This document shows positions 16,283 through 25,163 of a stretch of 64,000 nt of DNA, piece by piece. A program made the translations under genes and the position numbers. How positions within the stretch are numbered: position 1 is the stretch's first letter; every line of letters begins with the position of its first letter. A model generated the notes under the pieces. The model saw nothing but the letters and a program-made list of their open reading frames with translations, did not search any database and had not been told where the DNA came from. Source of the stretch: Kiloniella laminariae DSM 19542. GTDB lineage: Bacteria; Pseudomonadota; Alphaproteobacteria; Kiloniellales; Kiloniellaceae. The stretch spans positions 184 through 64,183 of the forward strand of contig NZ_KB893168.1 in assembly GCF_000374005.1 (NCBI RefSeq), in the 5' to 3' direction.

Positions 16283-17203
16283 TTAGTCGTTCTTCCGTTC
16301 AGATTGCAGGTTTTCCAGCATGCAGATAAAACCGGACTGATCATGTTGCCCCAATCCCTGAGCCAGCATTTCTTCCCATAATTCGGCATTTTTGGATAAG
16401 CCGGGCAGTGTTACACCGGACTGACTGGCCAGATCCAGGGCCTGATGGACGTCTTTTAACTGGATTGTTGCTGTCGCACCGGGTTGAAAGGCCCGGTCAA
16501 TCATGCGTTGACCATGCAGATCAAGGATACGACTGTCAGCGAAGCCTCCTTTCAAAGCCTTTTGCACCTTGCCAAGATCAGCTCCGGCGGCGCGCGCCAG
16601 AACCAGTGCCTCGGCAACTGCATCAATTGTCATGGCGACAATCATCTGGTTGGCTGTTTTGGTGATTTGTCCGGTACCACTTGGCCCTATGTGATTGATA
16701 TTCTTTCCCAGAACCTCAAACAGTGGACACGCACGCAGAAAACCCTCTTCAGAACCTCCAACCATAATGGAGAGGCTGCCTTCTTCCGCACCGACAGCCC
16801 CGCCGCTGACCGGAGCATCCAGATAACAGGCCCCTTTTTGTTGGACTAATGCGGCGATGGAACGGGTGTTCATCACCTGGCTGGTCCCCATATCAATCAC
16901 AAGGGTACCCGGGAGCAATCCGGCAAGAATACCGTGATCTCCGTGGATCACATCTTCAAGTGCAGCGGTATCACTGACACAAACCAGAAGAGTTCCTCTG
17001 TCTATCTTTTCTGCTGTTTGAGCGGCAGAAGAACAGTAGATCATTCCTGATCGTTCCAGCTCAGCAAGCCTGGAGCGATTACGACCATGGATATAGACCT
17101 CAGCCCCGGCATTTTTGAGCCGGGTTGCCATTGGTCGTCCCATTTTGCCCAATCCGATGATGCCAACCTTTTGTCCGGATAGAGGGTTCAATTGAAGAGC
17201 CAT
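16283..17203 (-). CDS. tartronate-semialdehyde reductase-like beta-hydroxyacid dehydrogenase
   Basis: A 306-residue NAD(P)-dependent dehydrogenase of the 3-hydroxyisobutyrate dehydrogenase family. N-terminal Rossmann motif VGIIGLGKMGRPMATRL; substrate-binding YLDAPVSGGAVGAEEGSL; catalytic lysine in GQITKTANQMIVAM. With the adjacent Hyi-like isomerase, reduction of tartronate semialdehyde to glycerate (GlxR/GarR), or L-threonate oxidation (LtnD), is the likely job. First gene of a two-gene leftward operon; an inverted repeat lies 35-59 bp upstream. Confidence 0.8.
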   Translation of the reverse strand: MALQLNPLSGQKVGIIGLGKMGRPMATRLKNAGAEVYIHGRNRSRLAELERSGMIYCSSAAQTAEKIDRGTLLVCVSDTAALEDVIHGDHGILAGLLPGTLVIDMGTSQVMNTRSIAALVQQKGACYLDAPVSGGAVGAEEGSLSIMVGGSEEGFLRACPLFEVLGKNINHIGPSGTGQITKTANQMIVAMTIDAVAEALVLARAAGADLGKVQKALKGGFADSRILDLHGQRMIDRAFQPGATATIQLKDVHQALDLASQSGVTLPGLSKNAELWEEMLAQGLGQHDQSGFICMLENLQSERKND

Positions 17204-17237
17204 TTATTCATCCTGCAGATTTTCACAAATTGCATAA

Positions 17238-17262
17238 TTTCCAGTAGCTTTTCCACTGGAAA
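17238..17262. promoter_or_regulatory. inverted repeat upstream of the glxR-hyi operon
   Basis: TTTCCAGT (17238-17245) and ACTGGAAA (17255-17262) form a perfect 8-bp inverted repeat with a 9-bp spacer. It sits in the promoter region of the dehydrogenase (start 17203). It is a candidate operator, perhaps for the GlxA-type regulator encoded upstream. Confidence 0.4.
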
Positions 17263-17373
17263 TTCTTAGAAAATCTGACGGATGAGAGCATTATCTGATC
17301 AGAATCGCAAGTCAGTTTGTAAAGTGCTTCACGCTTCCGCTTTTATATATCCGGCCAGATTATAACTGGTAAA

Positions 17374-18375
17374 CTACCCCAGTCTGGAGATGCGATCTTC
17401 TTTTGGGGTTGATCCGAAGAAACCGCGGTATGCCCTTGAAAAATAAGAAAAAGAAGTGAATCCACAAGCAACGGCTACTTCACTTACAGGCAAGGCAGTC
17501 TGTCGCAAGAGCGCACGGGCTTTTTTTAGGCGCAACCGTTTGTAATAGCGTTTTGGGCTGCAATCCAGATGGCGAGAAAAGAGGCGTTCAAGCTGCCTTT
17601 TGGAGCTGCCGATTTCTTCTGCTATCTCTTCGGCTGACATAAGCATTTCCAGATTTTCTTCCATTATCCGGACTGCTTCAGCCAATTTTCCGGACATCTT
17701 CTGAAGTGTCAGATTACGTTGGCGCAATGGCACGGCCGCTGCGCCACGTACTTCGTAGTTAAAGGCTTCTGCCACCTGACCTGCAACCTCAGCCCCGCAC
17801 TGGTGGTCAATGACCCTGAGGACCATATCAAGGCAAGCCGCACGACCTGTGCAGGTAACGCGTTTTCGATCCCAGTAAAACAAGGCTTCCTTGATATGAA
17901 CTTCAGGAAAAAGTTCGCGAAAGCTGTCGTGATACGACCAGGGAACTGCACAGTCAAATCCGTTCAGGAGGTTAGCATTGGCAAGCTCGTAACAGGCGCC
18001 GCCGATTGCACCGAGATATACATCCTGACGATCCAGACGCTTCAGCCAGTTGGACAGCAGGACAGAGCGTCCGGTGTTAATTCCCCATTCCCCATAGATC
18101 AGGGCGAGGTCGAGAGCTTCATCTTCGCCGATCTGCATTTGAGGATGGAGGATAAAACCGTCTTCAAGATCAATAGATTTCCCATCCAGTGTTGCAATAC
18201 GCCAGTGAAAAGCAGCGTACCCGGTGACAGCATTGGCCGTTTTCAAGGCCTGGATCATCAGACTGACATCAAGGGAAGCTGTCCCGGGTAAAACGACAAG
18301 AACAATGCGTTGTAAATCACGTTTGATGTTCTTGCGGTTCACTGTGTGATCCGAGCTATAGACCTTGAACTGCAT
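17374..18375 (-). CDS. GlxA-family AraC-type transcriptional regulator
   Basis: A 333-residue regulator. The N-terminal domain is DJ-1/PfpI-like (about 22-200; IVLVVLPGTASLDVSLMIQA, GAIGGACYELANANLL); the C-terminal domain is AraC-type with two helix-turn-helices (about 235-325; MSAEEIAEEIGSSKRQLERL and PVSEVAVACGFTSFSYFSRA). Members control use of arginine, carnitine, choline or glycine betaine. Its place just upstream of the dehydrogenase-isomerase operon on the same strand suggests that operon as target. The ligand is unknown. Confidence 0.85.
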   Translation of the reverse strand: MQFKVYSSDHTVNRKNIKRDLQRIVLVVLPGTASLDVSLMIQALKTANAVTGYAAFHWRIATLDGKSIDLEDGFILHPQMQIGEDEALDLALIYGEWGINTGRSVLLSNWLKRLDRQDVYLGAIGGACYELANANLLNGFDCAVPWSYHDSFRELFPEVHIKEALFYWDRKRVTCTGRAACLDMVLRVIDHQCGAEVAGQVAEAFNYEVRGAAAVPLRQRNLTLQKMSGKLAEAVRIMEENLEMLMSAEEIAEEIGSSKRQLERLFSRHLDCSPKRYYKRLRLKKARALLRQTALPVSEVAVACGFTSFSYFSRAYRGFFGSTPKEDRISRLG

Positions 18376-18423
18376 CTGGTATCTCCTAACCGCTTCGGGT
18401 CAACTCAAGCCCCTAATCTTGTT

Positions 18424-18490
18424 TTCAGCAGGAATTTTGCATCCAGCAGGGACATTACTTGTTTTATGGTTTCATGAACAATCCAGCAGG
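18424..18490. repeat. three direct repeats upstream of the GlxA-type regulator
   Basis: TTCAGCAGG (18424-18432), TCCAGCAGG (18442-18450) and TCCAGCAGG (18482-18490). The last two copies share ATCCAGCAGG and are exactly 40 bp apart. AraC proteins commonly bind direct repeats, so these could be autoregulatory sites 50-115 bp upstream of the regulator start. Confidence 0.4.
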
Positions 18491-18651
18491 TAAACTTCGA
18501 ATAACTCACAGATCAGATGGTTTTACTCACTGGATGTAAAAAGTCCGGGTAGATATCAACCAAAATTTTTGACTGTGATTTGGTTCGGGTTCAGCTATCA
18601 AGAAAACAAAAACCATATTCACGTCGCTTTATATCCTATACGCGACTTAAT

Positions 18652-19203
18652 TCAATCGCAAAAATACCATTCACTAAATGTTGCCGCCTGCCCTGTCTTT
18701 CCGTTGTTAAACGCGGGAACGGACCAGATAATTGCATTCCGGATCATAAATCGCCGTCCTTTACTGGAGATTCTGATACCCTGATAATTGTCGATATATC
18801 CTTTCACCTTTGCCTGTTCGAGCATCGATGAGCGATCGTTTCGCTCCTGGGGTTCGGCGGTGTAACGCGAGGGTGTGCCGATAAATTCATCCCAGGTCAT
18901 GTCCCACAACTCCAGTGCTGCCCGGTTGCCATAATTCAGCAAAGGGTCTTCACATCCATCATGGGACACAATGATCTGTGGAGCGGAAAACAGCTGTTGC
19001 CCCACCGTGAGATCATCTCCTGTCCCAAGTTGTTCTTGCCGAAGAGGAAACAGATCGCGGCCAGTAGCCAGTTTAAAGCTTTTGACTAACCGTACGCCAT
19101 GGTCCTCAATAAATTTATGGTGTTTATCCACGAGCAGAATGTCCTTAGTTTTTGAATTACTTTTTATAAAACAACACATGTACACACTGTGCATTGTCAT
19201 CAA
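18652..19203 (-). CDS. MEKHLA-domain protein
   Basis: A 183-residue soluble protein whose body (about 30-180) matches the MEKHLA domain, a PAS-related fold. Visible are IIVSHDGCEDPLLNYGNRAA, a TPSRYTAEPQERNDRS stretch and GIRISSKGRRFMIRNA. The domain also occurs at the end of plant HD-ZIP III proteins; its bacterial role is not established. The N-terminal 15-25 residues are poorly supported, as no clear ribosome site precedes the ATG at 19203. It is divergent from the kinase-like gene at 19287. Confidence 0.75.
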   Translation of the reverse strand: MMTMHSVYMCCFIKSNSKTKDILLVDKHHKFIEDHGVRLVKSFKLATGRDLFPLRQEQLGTGDDLTVGQQLFSAPQIIVSHDGCEDPLLNYGNRAALELWDMTWDEFIGTPSRYTAEPQERNDRSSMLEQAKVKGYIDNYQGIRISSKGRRFMIRNAIIWSVPAFNNGKTGQAATFSEWYFCD

Positions 19204-19286
19204 GCTGGTGATGTCCTGATAATTTGTCTATATAAACATTAAATAAATTACGGGTTAGATCAGGGCTTCATTTATTGTGGGACAAC

Positions 19287-20210
19287 ATGTTTCCTTCATC
19301 TCAAGAGATTCTACAAATGATTGATGAAATCCCCTTTTTAAATAAAATCCCGAGAAGACAATTAACATTTTCTCCTTTGGGGGGACTGTCTAACTACAAT
19401 ATTCTTGTTTCTGTAGCCGCTGATGCCCCTGCATCATCTGTTATGCTGCACCTGCCTGATAAATTTGTCTTGCGGCTTCCCGGAGAAGACGGTCATCTTT
19501 TTGTTAATCGCGCTCATGAAAAACACAATGCCACGATTGCTGAACAGCTCGGTTTAAATAGCAAGATCCTCTATTTTTCGCCTGAAGGAGTACAGCTGAG
19601 CCATTATCTTTCAACCGCGACGGTTTTAGAGAGAAGCTCTTTTTCCAATAACCAGCAATTGAGCCGCATTGCGACAGCTTTTCAGAAGTTACACAGTTCT
19701 GATCAGTTGTTTGTCAATGATTTTTCACCCCTGGATACACTCTGGAAGTATTTGCACCAGGCAGAGGAAATGAAAATTGATCTTTCACCGGAACTTCTCG
19801 ATATTTGTAAAAAGATAACCAGACGGGCCAGAGAAATTGAAAAATATATGGTCCCTTCCCACTGCGACCCTGTGGCTGGAAATCTTCTGGATGACGGGAC
19901 AAAAGTTTATATGATTGATTGGGAGTATTCTGGCAATGCCAATCCTATGTGGGATCTCGCTTACCTCGCCTTAACAGAAGAACTCTCTCCTGAAAAACAG
20001 AATGTATTACTGTATCATTACTTTGAGGGAGAGATTCCAGAGAACCAAAAGTACAGCTTTTTGGTGAACTTCTGCCTGTCAGGGGTAATTTCCGCACTCT
20101 GGGGTTTTATCCGACACGATTTGGGGAACAGTAACTTTAACTATAAACACTACGCTCAAAGCTTAGTCATCAAATCTCAAAGACAATTCGAAGAGATCGA
20201 GGCTATATAA
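19287..20210 (+). CDS. choline/ethanolamine kinase-like phosphotransferase
   Basis: A 307-residue protein of the aminoglycoside-phosphotransferase/choline-kinase fold. The catalytic loop is HCDPVAGNLL (family HxDxxxxN), followed by the metal-binding VYMIDWEYSG and NPMWDLAYLA. An N-terminal GGLSNYNILV resembles the nucleotide-binding loop of choline kinases. It may phosphorylate choline, ethanolamine or a similar small alcohol (thiamine is also possible). A TTG at 19275 is in frame, but ATG at 19287 is the better start. Single gene, somewhat AT-richer than its neighbours. Confidence 0.72.
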   Translation: MFPSSQEILQMIDEIPFLNKIPRRQLTFSPLGGLSNYNILVSVAADAPASSVMLHLPDKFVLRLPGEDGHLFVNRAHEKHNATIAEQLGLNSKILYFSPEGVQLSHYLSTATVLERSSFSNNQQLSRIATAFQKLHSSDQLFVNDFSPLDTLWKYLHQAEEMKIDLSPELLDICKKITRRAREIEKYMVPSHCDPVAGNLLDDGTKVYMIDWEYSGNANPMWDLAYLALTEELSPEKQNVLLYHYFEGEIPENQKYSFLVNFCLSGVISALWGFIRHDLGNSNFNYKHYAQSLVIKSQRQFEEIEAI

Positions 20211-20275
20211 TACGGCATTACTGTTGTCGTTATATGAAAAATGCAATTTTTTGCCGCTTAAAATGCTGTTCCCAC

Positions 20276-20305
20276 TTGCACTTATTCGCAGTTCATGGAT
20301 AAATA
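20276..20305 (+). promoter_or_regulatory. candidate promoter of the cold-shock gene
   Basis: TTGCAC (20276-20281) and TAAATA (20300-20305) are separated by 18 bp. Transcription from here would give an untranslated leader of roughly 130 nt, as is usual for cspA-type messages. Confidence 0.45.
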
Positions 20306-20440
20306 AAGCATGGTTTTAAAAGTCCCGGCGTTCCTCTGCCTGCCCTACACTGGTCACTGAAGAAGATTCCCGGCCTTGCCGAACCCTTATCCGCGGCTTA
20401 GATGGCCGTCACACTAGAATTGTTATTAGGAGTCACTTCA

Positions 20441-20650
20441 ATGGCGACTGGCGTAGTTAAATGGTTTAACTCTACCAAAGGTTTTGGCTTTATCGAGCCT
20501 GATGCTGGTGGGGACGATGCTTTCGTTCATATCTCTGCAGTTGAGCGTGCAGGCCTGCAGGGTCTAAACGAAGGTCAGCGCGTAGAGTTCGAACTTGAGC
20601 GCGGCCGTAACGGTAAAATGGCAGTTTCTACAATTGCTGTTGCCGAATAA
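20441..20650 (+). CDS. cspA: cold-shock protein (CspA family)
   Basis: A 69-residue single OB-fold nucleic-acid chaperone. The RNA-binding motifs are KGFGFIEP and DAFVHISAV. The frame is open from 20402, but AGGAG 9 nt before the ATG at 20441 fixes the start [17 protein letters not shown]. The long leader suggests temperature-dependent translation. It ends at a bidirectional terminator. Which of several Csp paralogues it is cannot be told. Confidence 0.93.
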   Translation: MATGVVKWFNSTKGFGFIEPDAGGDDAFVHISAVERAGLQGLNEGQRVEFELERGRNGKMAVSTIAVAE

Positions 20651-20699
20651 TATCAGGTGTAATACCGGGCATTGATCTGTTTAAAGCAATGCGAAATAC

Positions 20700-20729
20700 A
20701 AAAAGGGCGTTCTTCCGAACGCCCTTTTT
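20700..20729. terminator. bidirectional terminator between cspA and the TPP-enzyme operon
   Basis: A perfect 13-bp stem (20700-20712 with 20717-20729) with loop TTCC, and five A and five T at the ends. It serves both the plus-strand cold-shock gene and the minus-strand operon ending at 20753. Confidence 0.92.
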
Positions 20730-20752
20730 GCTTGGGTAACCGCAGAAGGGGC

Positions 20753-22387
20753 TTAATCCCAGAGATTGGGGACTTTGACATGAATGAGGGATGGCAGGTT
20801 ACTGGCTTTGGAACGCTCAAAAGCTGCCGCAAACTGTTCAGCACTATCGACTGTTTCTGCATGGGCACCATAGGCACGGGCCAGAGCGGCAAAATCCGGG
20901 TTGCGTAAAGCTGTCGAGATCACCCGGTCCGGATATTCACGTTCCTGATGCATCCTGATCGTTCCAAAACATTCATTATCTACCACGATAATAATAACCG
21001 CTGCGCCATACTGCACAGCGGTCGAAATCTCCTGCCCGTTCATCATAAAGCAACCGTCACCGGCAAAGGTAACAACCGTACGTTCCGGCGCTGAAATTTT
21101 GGCCGCTATTCCAGCAGGAACACCATAGCCCATCGCACCGGATGTTGGGGCAAGCTGGCTGGGGTAGGAAGTGAACTGATAGAAACGTTGTCCCCAGACA
21201 GTATAGTTCCCCGCACCGTTGGTAATAATGGCATCGTTGGGAAGGTTTTCTCTCAGATAACTGCTGATCTTATGCATGGGGAAGTCTTTGATGCCCAGCT
21301 GCACATTCATGAAATCAAGATAATCAGTACGGGCCTGAGCAAGACCTTTCTGCCATACCGGATTTTTTATCGGTTCCAGTTTTCTGGCTGCACGGGCAAA
21401 AGCGGTCAGGTCGCTCTGGATTGCCAGCTCGGCACGATATACCCGGTTCAATTCTTCTGCCCCCGGCAGAATATGAACCAGTTTCTGTTTGGTGTTGGGG
21501 CTGTCAAGTAAGCTGTAACCACTGGTGGTCATCTCTCCCAGACGCGGACCCACAGCGATAAGAAGGTCAGCTTCCTGAACTCTTGCAGCCAGTTTAGGAT
21601 TTGGGGAAATACCGACTTCCCCGATATAGAGTTCATGGTGGTTGTCAAAGCTGTCCTGTCGCCGGAAAGCACAGGATACAGGAAGACGGTTGTCCTCGGC
21701 AAAACGAGTGATCCCCGCACTCGCTTCTGGTGTCCAGCTGCCTCCACCGATAAGCAGCAGGGGACGTTGTGCTTCGGATAAAAGACCCCGGAACTGCTCC
21801 ATGTCTTCCGGTCGTGGAGCAGAAGCGACCTTTTTGTAGGCAGGAGCATCAGCGACTTCAGCAAACTCAGTCAGCATATCTTCTGGAAGAGCAAGCACGA
21901 CAGGCCCGGGGCGGCCTGAAGTGGCCGTATGAAAAGCCCGGTTGAGATATTCTGGGATACGTTCTGCGGTCTCGATCTGGGCAACCCACTTGGCCATCTG
22001 GCCAAACATGCGGCGGTAATCAATTTCCTGAAAAGCTTCCCGTTCTTCCTGATGACGGGCAACCTGTCCAATAAACAGGATCATCGGCGTGGAATCCTGA
22101 AAGGCCGTGTGTACACCAATGGAAGCGTTGGTTGCGCCGGGGCCCCGGGTTACAAAACAGATCCCCGGCTTGCCCTTAAGCTTGCCATAAGCTTCTGCCA
22201 TGTAGGCCGCTCCGCCTTCCTGGCGACAGGTCACAACCTTGATATCATCTTTCAGGTCATAGAGTGCATCCAGTACAGCAAGATAACTTTCACCCGGAAC
22301 GCAAAACGCTGTATCGACACCATGTCCTTTGAGGCCCTGCGCCAGGATTTCGCCACCGGTACGTTTTTTCAATGTTACTGCTGTCAT
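20753..22387 (-). CDS. thiamine-pyrophosphate enzyme, acetolactate-synthase-like
   Basis: A 544-residue enzyme with the three-domain plan of the ALS/POX family. The cofactor-activating glutamate is present in VTCRQEGGAAYMAEAYGK (about residue 55), and the TPP/metal motif in FAGDGCFMMNGQEISTAVQY (about 445). FVTRGPGATNASIGVHTA is also conserved. The glutamate rules out glyoxylate carboligase. It is the last gene of an operon with glutaryl-CoA dehydrogenase and a CoA-transferase, so a 2-oxoacid such as 2-oxoadipate may be the substrate, but this is inference. No regulatory (IlvN-like) subunit is adjacent, arguing against a biosynthetic acetolactate synthase. Confidence 0.85.
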   Translation of the reverse strand: MTAVTLKKRTGGEILAQGLKGHGVDTAFCVPGESYLAVLDALYDLKDDIKVVTCRQEGGAAYMAEAYGKLKGKPGICFVTRGPGATNASIGVHTAFQDSTPMILFIGQVARHQEEREAFQEIDYRRMFGQMAKWVAQIETAERIPEYLNRAFHTATSGRPGPVVLALPEDMLTEFAEVADAPAYKKVASAPRPEDMEQFRGLLSEAQRPLLLIGGGSWTPEASAGITRFAEDNRLPVSCAFRRQDSFDNHHELYIGEVGISPNPKLAARVQEADLLIAVGPRLGEMTTSGYSLLDSPNTKQKLVHILPGAEELNRVYRAELAIQSDLTAFARAARKLEPIKNPVWQKGLAQARTDYLDFMNVQLGIKDFPMHKISSYLRENLPNDAIITNGAGNYTVWGQRFYQFTSYPSQLAPTSGAMGYGVPAGIAAKISAPERTVVTFAGDGCFMMNGQEISTAVQYGAAVIIIVVDNECFGTIRMHQEREYPDRVISTALRNPDFAALARAYGAHAETVDSAEQFAAAFERSKASNLPSLIHVKVPNLWD

Positions 22388-22433
22388 GATTATCTTCCAT
22401 TGATCTTGGTGATTTTGGCTTCAGATTACATCT

Positions 22434-23675
22434 TCAGGCAATCGCGCCAACGCGGCGTAGCTTAGCAATTTCCTCGCTGCTTGCCTGCAGCAGCTCTTTT
22501 AACACTTCATCTGTATGTTGTCCGAGCATAGGGGGCGGCCTTTCTGCACCTGACCGGGATTGTGAAAACCGCATCGGTGTCGAGACCAGATCCTGCCGGG
22601 TTCCACTCGGGTGCGGGTAGTTTTTGAGAATACCACGCTGCTTCAGATGGGGATCGGCAAAAACCTGGGAGAGATCATTGATTGGACCAGCAGGAACACT
22701 GGCACCTTCAAGAGAGCGAACCCAATGTGCCGTTGTTTTCTGACGCAAAATTTCGGCGACCATAGGCACCAGTATTTCCCGATTTTCAACCCGTAAGCTG
22801 TTGGTTGAGAACCGCTGGTCCTGGGCAAGGTCGTCTGCCCCGGCAACCTTGCAGAATTCAACAAACTGCCGGTCATTTCCAACGGCCAGGATCATGTAAC
22901 CATCACTGGTGCCAAAGACCTCATAGGGCGAGATATTGGGATGCGCGTTGCCCCGTCGTTGCGGGACTTTTCCGGATACCAGATAATTAGTGGCCTGATT
23001 GGCCAGCATCGCCGTCTGACAGTCCATCAGCGCAATATCGATATGATCACCCTTGCCACTGCGTTCACGTTTAAACAATGCTGCCAGAATGGCTGAAAGC
23101 CCGTACATGCCGCTAAAGACATCCACTACGGCAACACCAACCTTCATCGGCTGGCGATCAGTTTCGCCCGTGATGCTCATCAAACCACCCATACCCTGGA
23201 TCATCAGATCGTACCCTGCTTTTTCTGCATAGGGTCCTGTTTGACCAAACCCGGTAATGGAGCAATAGACCAGACGGGGATTAATCGCAGAGAGGCTTTG
23301 ATAATCAAGACCGTATTTTTTCAGGCCACCGACCTTGAAATTCTCGATCACAATATCGCTTTTACAGGCAAGATCCTGAAGGATCTTCTGCCCTTCCGGT
23401 CTGGTCATGTCTATGGCGAGGGATCTTTTGCCTCGGTTCGCTGCCATGTAATAGGCTGACTCTCCGGTGTTTTCCCCTTCGGGTGACTGAATGAAAGGTG
23501 GGCCCCAGGCGCGGGTGTCATCCCCTGCCCCCGGGCGCTCGACCTTGATCACATCAGCACCGAGATCAGCCAAAGATTGACCAACCCATGGCCCGGCGAG
23601 TACTCGTGAAAGGTCAAGGACCCTGATCCCCTCTAGCGGGGCGCTGCCTTGATCTGCAGCATTAAGATCACTCAA
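22434..23675 (-). CDS. class III (CaiB/BaiF) CoA-transferase, glutarate-type
   Basis: A 413-residue family III CoA-transferase. It has GIRVLDLSRVLAGPWVGQ at the N-terminus, NRGKRSLAIDM, and the catalytic aspartate expected in VGVAVVDVFSGMYG (about residue 175). Beside glutaryl-CoA dehydrogenase, the likely reaction is succinyl-CoA + glutarate to succinate + glutaryl-CoA, as for human SUGCT. It lies 45 bp after gcdH and 46 bp before the TPP enzyme. Confidence 0.87.
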   Translation of the reverse strand: MSDLNAADQGSAPLEGIRVLDLSRVLAGPWVGQSLADLGADVIKVERPGAGDDTRAWGPPFIQSPEGENTGESAYYMAANRGKRSLAIDMTRPEGQKILQDLACKSDIVIENFKVGGLKKYGLDYQSLSAINPRLVYCSITGFGQTGPYAEKAGYDLMIQGMGGLMSITGETDRQPMKVGVAVVDVFSGMYGLSAILAALFKRERSGKGDHIDIALMDCQTAMLANQATNYLVSGKVPQRRGNAHPNISPYEVFGTSDGYMILAVGNDRQFVEFCKVAGADDLAQDQRFSTNSLRVENREILVPMVAEILRQKTTAHWVRSLEGASVPAGPINDLSQVFADPHLKQRGILKNYPHPSGTRQDLVSTPMRFSQSRSGAERPPPMLGQHTDEVLKELLQASSEEIAKLRRVGAIA

Positions 23676-23720
23676 TCGATTTCTCCTGACAGTGAGAGGG
23701 GATGTCGGTTTGAGTGACGA

Positions 23721-24917
23721 TTACATAAAGGCCTGCAGGCCGGTCTGGGCCCGGCCAAGGATCAGCGCATGAACATCATGGGTGCCTTCATAGGTATTGA
23801 CGGCCTCAAGGTTCATGACATGGCGGATCACATGATATTCATCTGACACACCATTGCCACCATGCATGTCGCGGGCTATGCGGGCGATATCAAGTGATTT
23901 GCCACAGGAATTGCGTTTGATCAGCGAGATCAGTTCCGGTGCAATAATACCATCATCAAACAGCCGTCCTGCCCGCAAACAGCCCTGAAGGCCAAGAGAA
24001 ATTTCTGTCTGCATATCCGCCAGTTTTTTCTGGACCAGCTGGGTCTGTGCCAGAGGACGATCAAACTGTTTGCGATCCAGCGTGTACTGACGGGCTGCAT
24101 GCCAGCAGAATTCTGCAGCACCAAGGGCGCCCCAGGCAATCCCGTAACGTGCCCGGTTCAGGCAACCAAAAGGTCCTTTCAGGCCAGTTACTTCCGGGAA
24201 CATGTTCTCTTCAGGCACGAAGACATTATCCATGGCAATCTCACCCGTTACCGAAGCCCGAAGACTGAACTTTCCTTCGATCTTGGGAGTGCTGAGACCC
24301 TTCATGCCCCGCTCGAGAACAAAGCCGCGGATGATCCCCTCATCATTCTTGGCCCAAACCACCATCACATCAGAAATCGGTGAATTGGTGATCCACATCT
24401 TGGCCCCGGAAAGTTCGTATCCGCCTTTGACCTTGCGCGCCCGGGTTTTCATGCTGCCGGGATCAGACCCGGCATCCGGTTCTGTCAGGCCAAAGCATCC
24501 GACATATTCTCCCGTTGCCAGTTTGGGCAGATACTTTTGTTTCTGCTCTTCGGACCCATAGGCATAGATCGGATGCATAACCAAAGAAGACTGGACCGAC
24601 ATGGCGGAACGATAACCGCTGTCTACCCGTTCTACTTCTCGGGCAATCAGGCCGTAGCTGGTATAGTTCACCCCGGCACAACCGTACCCGTCAATGGTGG
24701 CCCCCAGGAACCCCAGTTCGCCCATTTCATTCATGATCTCGCGATCAAAAATTTCATTGCGATTGGCCTCAAGAACACGTGGCATCAGCTTTTCCTGAGC
24801 GTAGGCATGGGCACTGTCGCGCACCATGCGTTCTTCATCGGTTAACTGGGCGTCGAGCAAAAAGGGATCTTCCCATGAAAATTTACCGAGTTTGGCAGAT
24901 GCTGACATTGTGTTCAT
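23721..24917 (-). CDS. gcdH: glutaryl-CoA dehydrogenase
   Basis: A 398-residue FAD acyl-CoA dehydrogenase that oxidises and decarboxylates glutaryl-CoA to crotonyl-CoA in lysine/glutarate breakdown. The substrate-carboxylate arginine region [18 protein letters not shown], the flavin loop [20 protein letters not shown], and the catalytic glutamate in [17 protein letters not shown] are all as in GcdH. It leads a three-gene operon and is divergent from a LysR regulator. A second in-frame ATG three codons in (MSASAK) is better spaced from AGGA and may be used. Confidence 0.93.
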   Translation of the reverse strand: MNTMSASAKLGKFSWEDPFLLDAQLTDEERMVRDSAHAYAQEKLMPRVLEANRNEIFDREIMNEMGELGFLGATIDGYGCAGVNYTSYGLIAREVERVDSGYRSAMSVQSSLVMHPIYAYGSEEQKQKYLPKLATGEYVGCFGLTEPDAGSDPGSMKTRARKVKGGYELSGAKMWITNSPISDVMVVWAKNDEGIIRGFVLERGMKGLSTPKIEGKFSLRASVTGEIAMDNVFVPEENMFPEVTGLKGPFGCLNRARYGIAWGALGAAEFCWHAARQYTLDRKQFDRPLAQTQLVQKKLADMQTEISLGLQGCLRAGRLFDDGIIAPELISLIKRNSCGKSLDIARIARDMHGGNGVSDEYHVIRHVMNLEAVNTYEGTHDVHALILGRAQTGLQAFM

Positions 24918-24933
24918 TTCCTGTTCTGTGCTT

Positions 24934-24951
24934 ATCAGAAAATATTCTGAT
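24934..24951. promoter_or_regulatory. inverted repeat in front of gcdH
   Basis: ATCAGAA (24934-24940) and TTCTGAT (24945-24951), a perfect 7-bp repeat around AATA, starts 17 bp upstream of the gcdH start in the divergent gcdH/lysR region. It is a candidate binding site for the adjacent LysR-type regulator. Confidence 0.45.
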
Positions 24952-25163
24952 CCAGCTTGGTCATCTTCAGCCGTGGTCCAAACAGTATCCGAAACATGAG
25001 GACCGCTTTAGGCAGAATATTGTGATTATCATTCTGTGCCGGGTTGCGGGCAAAGGCCAATGATATATTTTCTCAATGTCATTCATTAAACTCATGACTG
25101 ACTGTTTGTCGCGCGATAGACTGTTTCTTTGGATTCCTGATCCCAACTGGCGAGTTTAAACCA

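Noticed and set aside
20753-22387. Glyoxylate carboligase (Gcl) as partner for hyi
   Set aside because: The catalytic glutamate (CRQEGG) is present, whereas Gcl has lost it, and the gene is in the gcdH operon.
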